Below, piece by piece: positions 6,003 to 8,150 of a stretch of 8,150 bases of DNA. Numbering within the stretch: position 1 is the first letter of the stretch; each line of letters opens with the position of its first letter. Below the pieces are notes generated by a model. It ran no database searches and was not told the origin of the DNA. It worked only from the letters and a program-made list of their open reading frames with translations. Made by a program: the position numbers and the translations under genes. This DNA is from Alphaproteobacteria bacterium (lineage in GTDB: Bacteria; Pseudomonadota; Alphaproteobacteria; ATCC43930; CGMCC-115725), in NCBI GenBank assembly GCA_030037055.1, contig JASHRZ010000634.1, forward strand, positions 1 through 8,150, read 5' to 3'.

Positions 6003-8150
6003 GCCGGAGATCGTCGAGCTGCCGAGGGGTGGGGTGCGCGTGACAGCGCAGCGTCCAACGACTGCCGGCGGCGCGCGCGAGCCTGCGCGAGTGATCACCA
6101 TGGCCTGGGGAGATCGGTATATCAGCGACCTGTTGTCGCTGACAATGCCGGCACTCTTGGCGCCCGGCAACGTGCCGGCGCTAGTCGAGCAATTCGACGC
6201 CGAGTTCGTGATCGTCACGGAGATGCGGTTTTTCGACCGCATCGCGCGCGCCCCGGTCGTGGCGCGGCTTCTCCAACATTGCGATCTTCGGCTGCTTCCG
6301 ATCGACGACTTGCTGTCGCAGTGGTACGGCATCACGCTGACTTACGCGCTCGTTCGCGGCTTCGCCGATCTCGGCGAAGCTATGACCGATACGCATCTGT
6401 TCTTCGTCAACGCCGACTTTATTGTCGCCGACGGCTCCTATCGGAGACTCGCGGAAGCGATTCGGCGTGGCGCGCGACTGGCGGTCTCGCCGAGCTACTG
6501 CATGATCCTTGAGGATACCGTCGATCAGCTCCGCGCGCGCTACGACCCGGAGACCTGTACGCTCTCCCTTCGGCCTCGGGACATGGCGAGAATGATCATC
6601 GCCCACCGGCACAACACGGTGCGCGCGAAGACTGTCAACCAACAACTTTTCAGGATTCACCGTTACGACCAGTTTTACTGGTATGTCGACGAGCAAACCT
6701 TACTGGGCCACCAGATGCCGATCGCCGTCATCTACATGCGCCCGGAACGCGTGCTGACCGAGATGCCCACATTCTGGGATTATGGGGTCATTTCCGAGTT
6801 CTGCCCAACCGCAACCCCGTGCGTGCTCGGCGATTCCGACGACTTCCTCATGGGCGAGCTGCGCGCTGAAGGCACGTTCCGGGAGCTCCTCCACCTCGGT
6901 TGGCCGACCGTCGCGGAAATCGCCGCGGATCTGTCGTCCTACACGACCAAGGACCATCGCGATTACGGACGCCACACGCTGGTGCTACACGGCGATGACG
7001 TGCCCCCTCACGTGGCTGCGGAGAAGGCGAAGCTGCGGCAGTTCGTCGATGCTGTCTACGGCCGGCTATCCCCGCCGATTGGCTATCGTAATCACCCGTT
7101 CTGGGCTGCCGCTTTTCCCCGATTCCTCGCCGTGCATCTCGATCGCCGCGAGCGAATGCGGGCCGAGGAGCGGGCGAGAGCGGCGCTCAGCGATGATCCA
7201 ATCGAGACGACGCGGCGCCGGCGCCTGGCGGAGCTGAAACGCCAGAGCGCCGAAATCGACGCAGAGTGTTGGCCTGTGGAGGAGGAAATATCACGCCGCA
7301 GCCGCGAGCTTCTGGCCCGCGTCGCCGAACTCGATGCGGATCTTCGTCGCCAGGCGACCGACGCGACGCGGGCCCTCGAGGCCCTACGGCACGAACGAGA
7401 GCAGCGGCTGCACGCGCTGTTGGAGAGGGCAGCGCGCTTGGAACGCGAGCGCCTGCAGCTCCTCGCCGAGCGACAGGAAGATATACACCGACGCGCCGCG
7501 ACGGAATTGGGGCGTCGCACGCCGGCCGTAACGGGCGACGGCGGTGCGTCCGATGCTGACCCGGCGGCCGCCGATGCGCTGCGGTCCAAACTTGCCCTTC
7601 TCGTCGGCCTCTATCACCGACTCTTCGGCCAATTGCCCGAGACAACGCGATGGAACCCCTATCACACCGTTCTGAGACACGCCCATGCCGCGGTAAAAGC
7701 CGTCGGCGATCGTGCTGATGACGTGCTGGTGATCTCGTCAGGCGGCACGCTTGGTGCACTACTGGCGCGCTGCCTGAAGGGCCGCAAGGTGACCATCCTG
7801 CCGAGTTTGATGTCGAGTGTCGCCGGGGCCGAGATTCTCGGCGCAGAGCCGAGATTTGCGCTGTGCATCTGTGACCTCGACCTGGACGGGCTCCTCGTCT
7901 TTCGCGATCTCTTCGATAGGATACGGCCGGTCATGGCCAAGGCAGGCAAGGTCATCGTGTTTCATCACAACGCCGGACTGCGTCCGCTAGACGCCTGGAC
8001 CTCCGAATTCACCAAGAGGTTATTCCCGCTCGTCGGCGCCTCCCGCATCTTCCTGGCGGGATCGACTTGCGGCGCGCTCGCCATGCGCTGGTTCGCGAGA
8101 ATGCTGGAGCGGCACGATATGTCGAGCAGCCGGGGTTTGGCGATCATCAT
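5995..8150 (+). CDS. Large multidomain protein: GT-A-like module, coiled coil, Rossmann/methyltransferase-like module (3' end outside window)
   Basis: At least 718 codons, without a stop to the window edge. An in-frame TAG at 5983 makes the ATG at 5995 the first start. A later ATG at 6100 would cut the first strand (RVITMAWGDRY, 32-42). Residues about 30-380 look like one globular module: TMPALLAPGNVPALVEQFD (50-68), a hydrophobic strand ending HLFFVNADFIVADGS (134-148), YWYVDEQTLLG (228-238 region), FWDYGVISEFCPTATP (260-275 region) and DSDDFLMGE (280-288). The strand with N139-x-D141 sits like a GT-A DxD, so a glycosyltransferase-like fold is my inference; I recall similar modules in alphaproteobacterial glycan loci but cannot name the family. 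Residues about 385-505 are Arg/Glu/Ala/Leu-rich with heptad character. A Gly/Ala/Asp linker (508-527) follows, then a Rossmann-like region: VLVISSGGTLGALLARCL (577-594), CICDLDLDG (624-632) and KAGKVIVFHH (650-659). There is no membrane segment. Its position after the ATPase suggests a role in chain modification or length control, unproven. Confidence 0.85.
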   Translation, partial: MIEPEIVELPRGGVRVTAQRPTTAGGAREPARVITMAWGDRYISDLLSLTMPALLAPGNVPALVEQFDAEFVIVTEMRFFDRIARAPVVARLLQHCDLRLLPIDDLLSQWYGITLTYALVRGFADLGEAMTDTHLFFVNADFIVADGSYRRLAEAIRRGARLAVSPSYCMILEDTVDQLRARYDPETCTLSLRPRDMARMIIAHRHNTVRAKTVNQQLFRIHRYDQFYWYVDEQTLLGHQMPIAVIYMRPERVLTEMPTFWDYGVISEFCPTATPCVLGDSDDFLMGELRAEGTFRELLHLGWPTVAEIAADLSSYTTKDHRDYGRHTLVLHGDDVPPHVAAEKAKLRQFVDAVYGRLSPPIGYRNHPFWAAAFPRFLAVHLDRRERMRAEERARAALSDDPIETTRRRRLAELKRQSAEIDAECWPVEEEISRRSRELLARVAELDADLRRQATDATRALEALRHEREQRLHALLERAARLERERLQLLAERQEDIHRRAATELGRRTPAVTGDGGASDADPAAADALRSKLALLVGLYHRLFGQLPETTRWNPYHTVLRHAHAAVKAVGDRADDVLVISSGGTLGALLARCLKGRKVTILPSLMSSVAGAEILGAEPRFALCICDLDLDGLLVFRDLFDRIRPVMAKAGKVIVFHHNAGLRPLDAWTSEFTKRLFPLVGASRIFLAGSTCGALAMRWFARMLERHDMSSSRGLAII

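Noticed and set aside
6181..6696. Minus-strand open frame of 171 codons opposite the large gene
   Set aside because: The + strand frame is uninterrupted for over 2150 bases with sensible hydrophobic strands and a coiled coil; the antisense frame shows no features.
7187..7759. Minus-strand open frame of 190 codons opposite the coiled-coil region
   Set aside because: It arises from the Arg/Ala/Glu-rich codons of the coil read backwards, and its product is Arg/Pro-rich low complexity.

Overview
The window is a one-directional, GC-rich (roughly 60-65%), densely packed stretch of a proteobacterial surface-polysaccharide locus. Base composition, codon use and the style of the genes suggest an alphaproteobacterium of the rhizobial or rhodospirillal kind. 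That placement is an inference; no marker gene is present. All supported genes are on the + strand and closely spaced, so they probably form one operon that continues past the right edge.

Layout. (1) 43-533: a NusG/RfaH/UpxY-type antitermination gene. It has a clear NGN domain, but its KOW-like C-terminus is in another frame after about base 430, so it is a frameshifted gene or a sequencing error. (2) 534-646: a 113-base gap, preceded and partly filled by four GGCGGT hexamers (the core of the RfaH ops site). (3) 647-2626: a class II asparagine synthetase-like amidotransferase (AsnB/WbpS type). Its first three quarters are clearly AT-richer than its last quarter and everything downstream. (4) 2655-3806: a GT-B glycosyltransferase of the GT4/Glycos_transf_1 type. 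(5) 3828-4178: a SemiSWEET (PQ-loop, MtN3-type) sugar transporter half. (6) 4250-5098 and 5104-5871: the membrane and ATP-binding subunits of an ABC-2 polysaccharide exporter (Wzm/KpsM and Wzt/KpsT type). (7) 5995 to beyond 8150: a very large open frame of at least 718 codons that does not stop within the window. It encodes a GT-A-like N-terminal module, a charged coiled coil of about 120 residues, and a Rossmann/methyltransferase-like C-terminal module.

How the genes fit together. The antiterminator would normally let RNA polymerase read through a long sugar operon. The glycosyltransferase builds the glycan on the cytoplasmic side. The amidotransferase probably decorates a sugar carboxylate, or possibly makes asparagine. 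The ABC pair exports the finished chain. The last gene sits directly after the ABC ATPase. WbdD, the chain terminator and coiled-coil ruler, occupies a comparable position and role in ABC-dependent O-antigen systems such as E. coli O9a. The domain order here is different, however, and the N-terminal module is not a kinase or any family I can name. This protein is the most promising candidate for something undescribed in the window. The SemiSWEET gene inside an exporter operon is the second oddity.

No RNA genes, insertion sequences, CRISPR arrays, clear promoters or terminators were found, and no gene-free stretch exceeds 300 bases.
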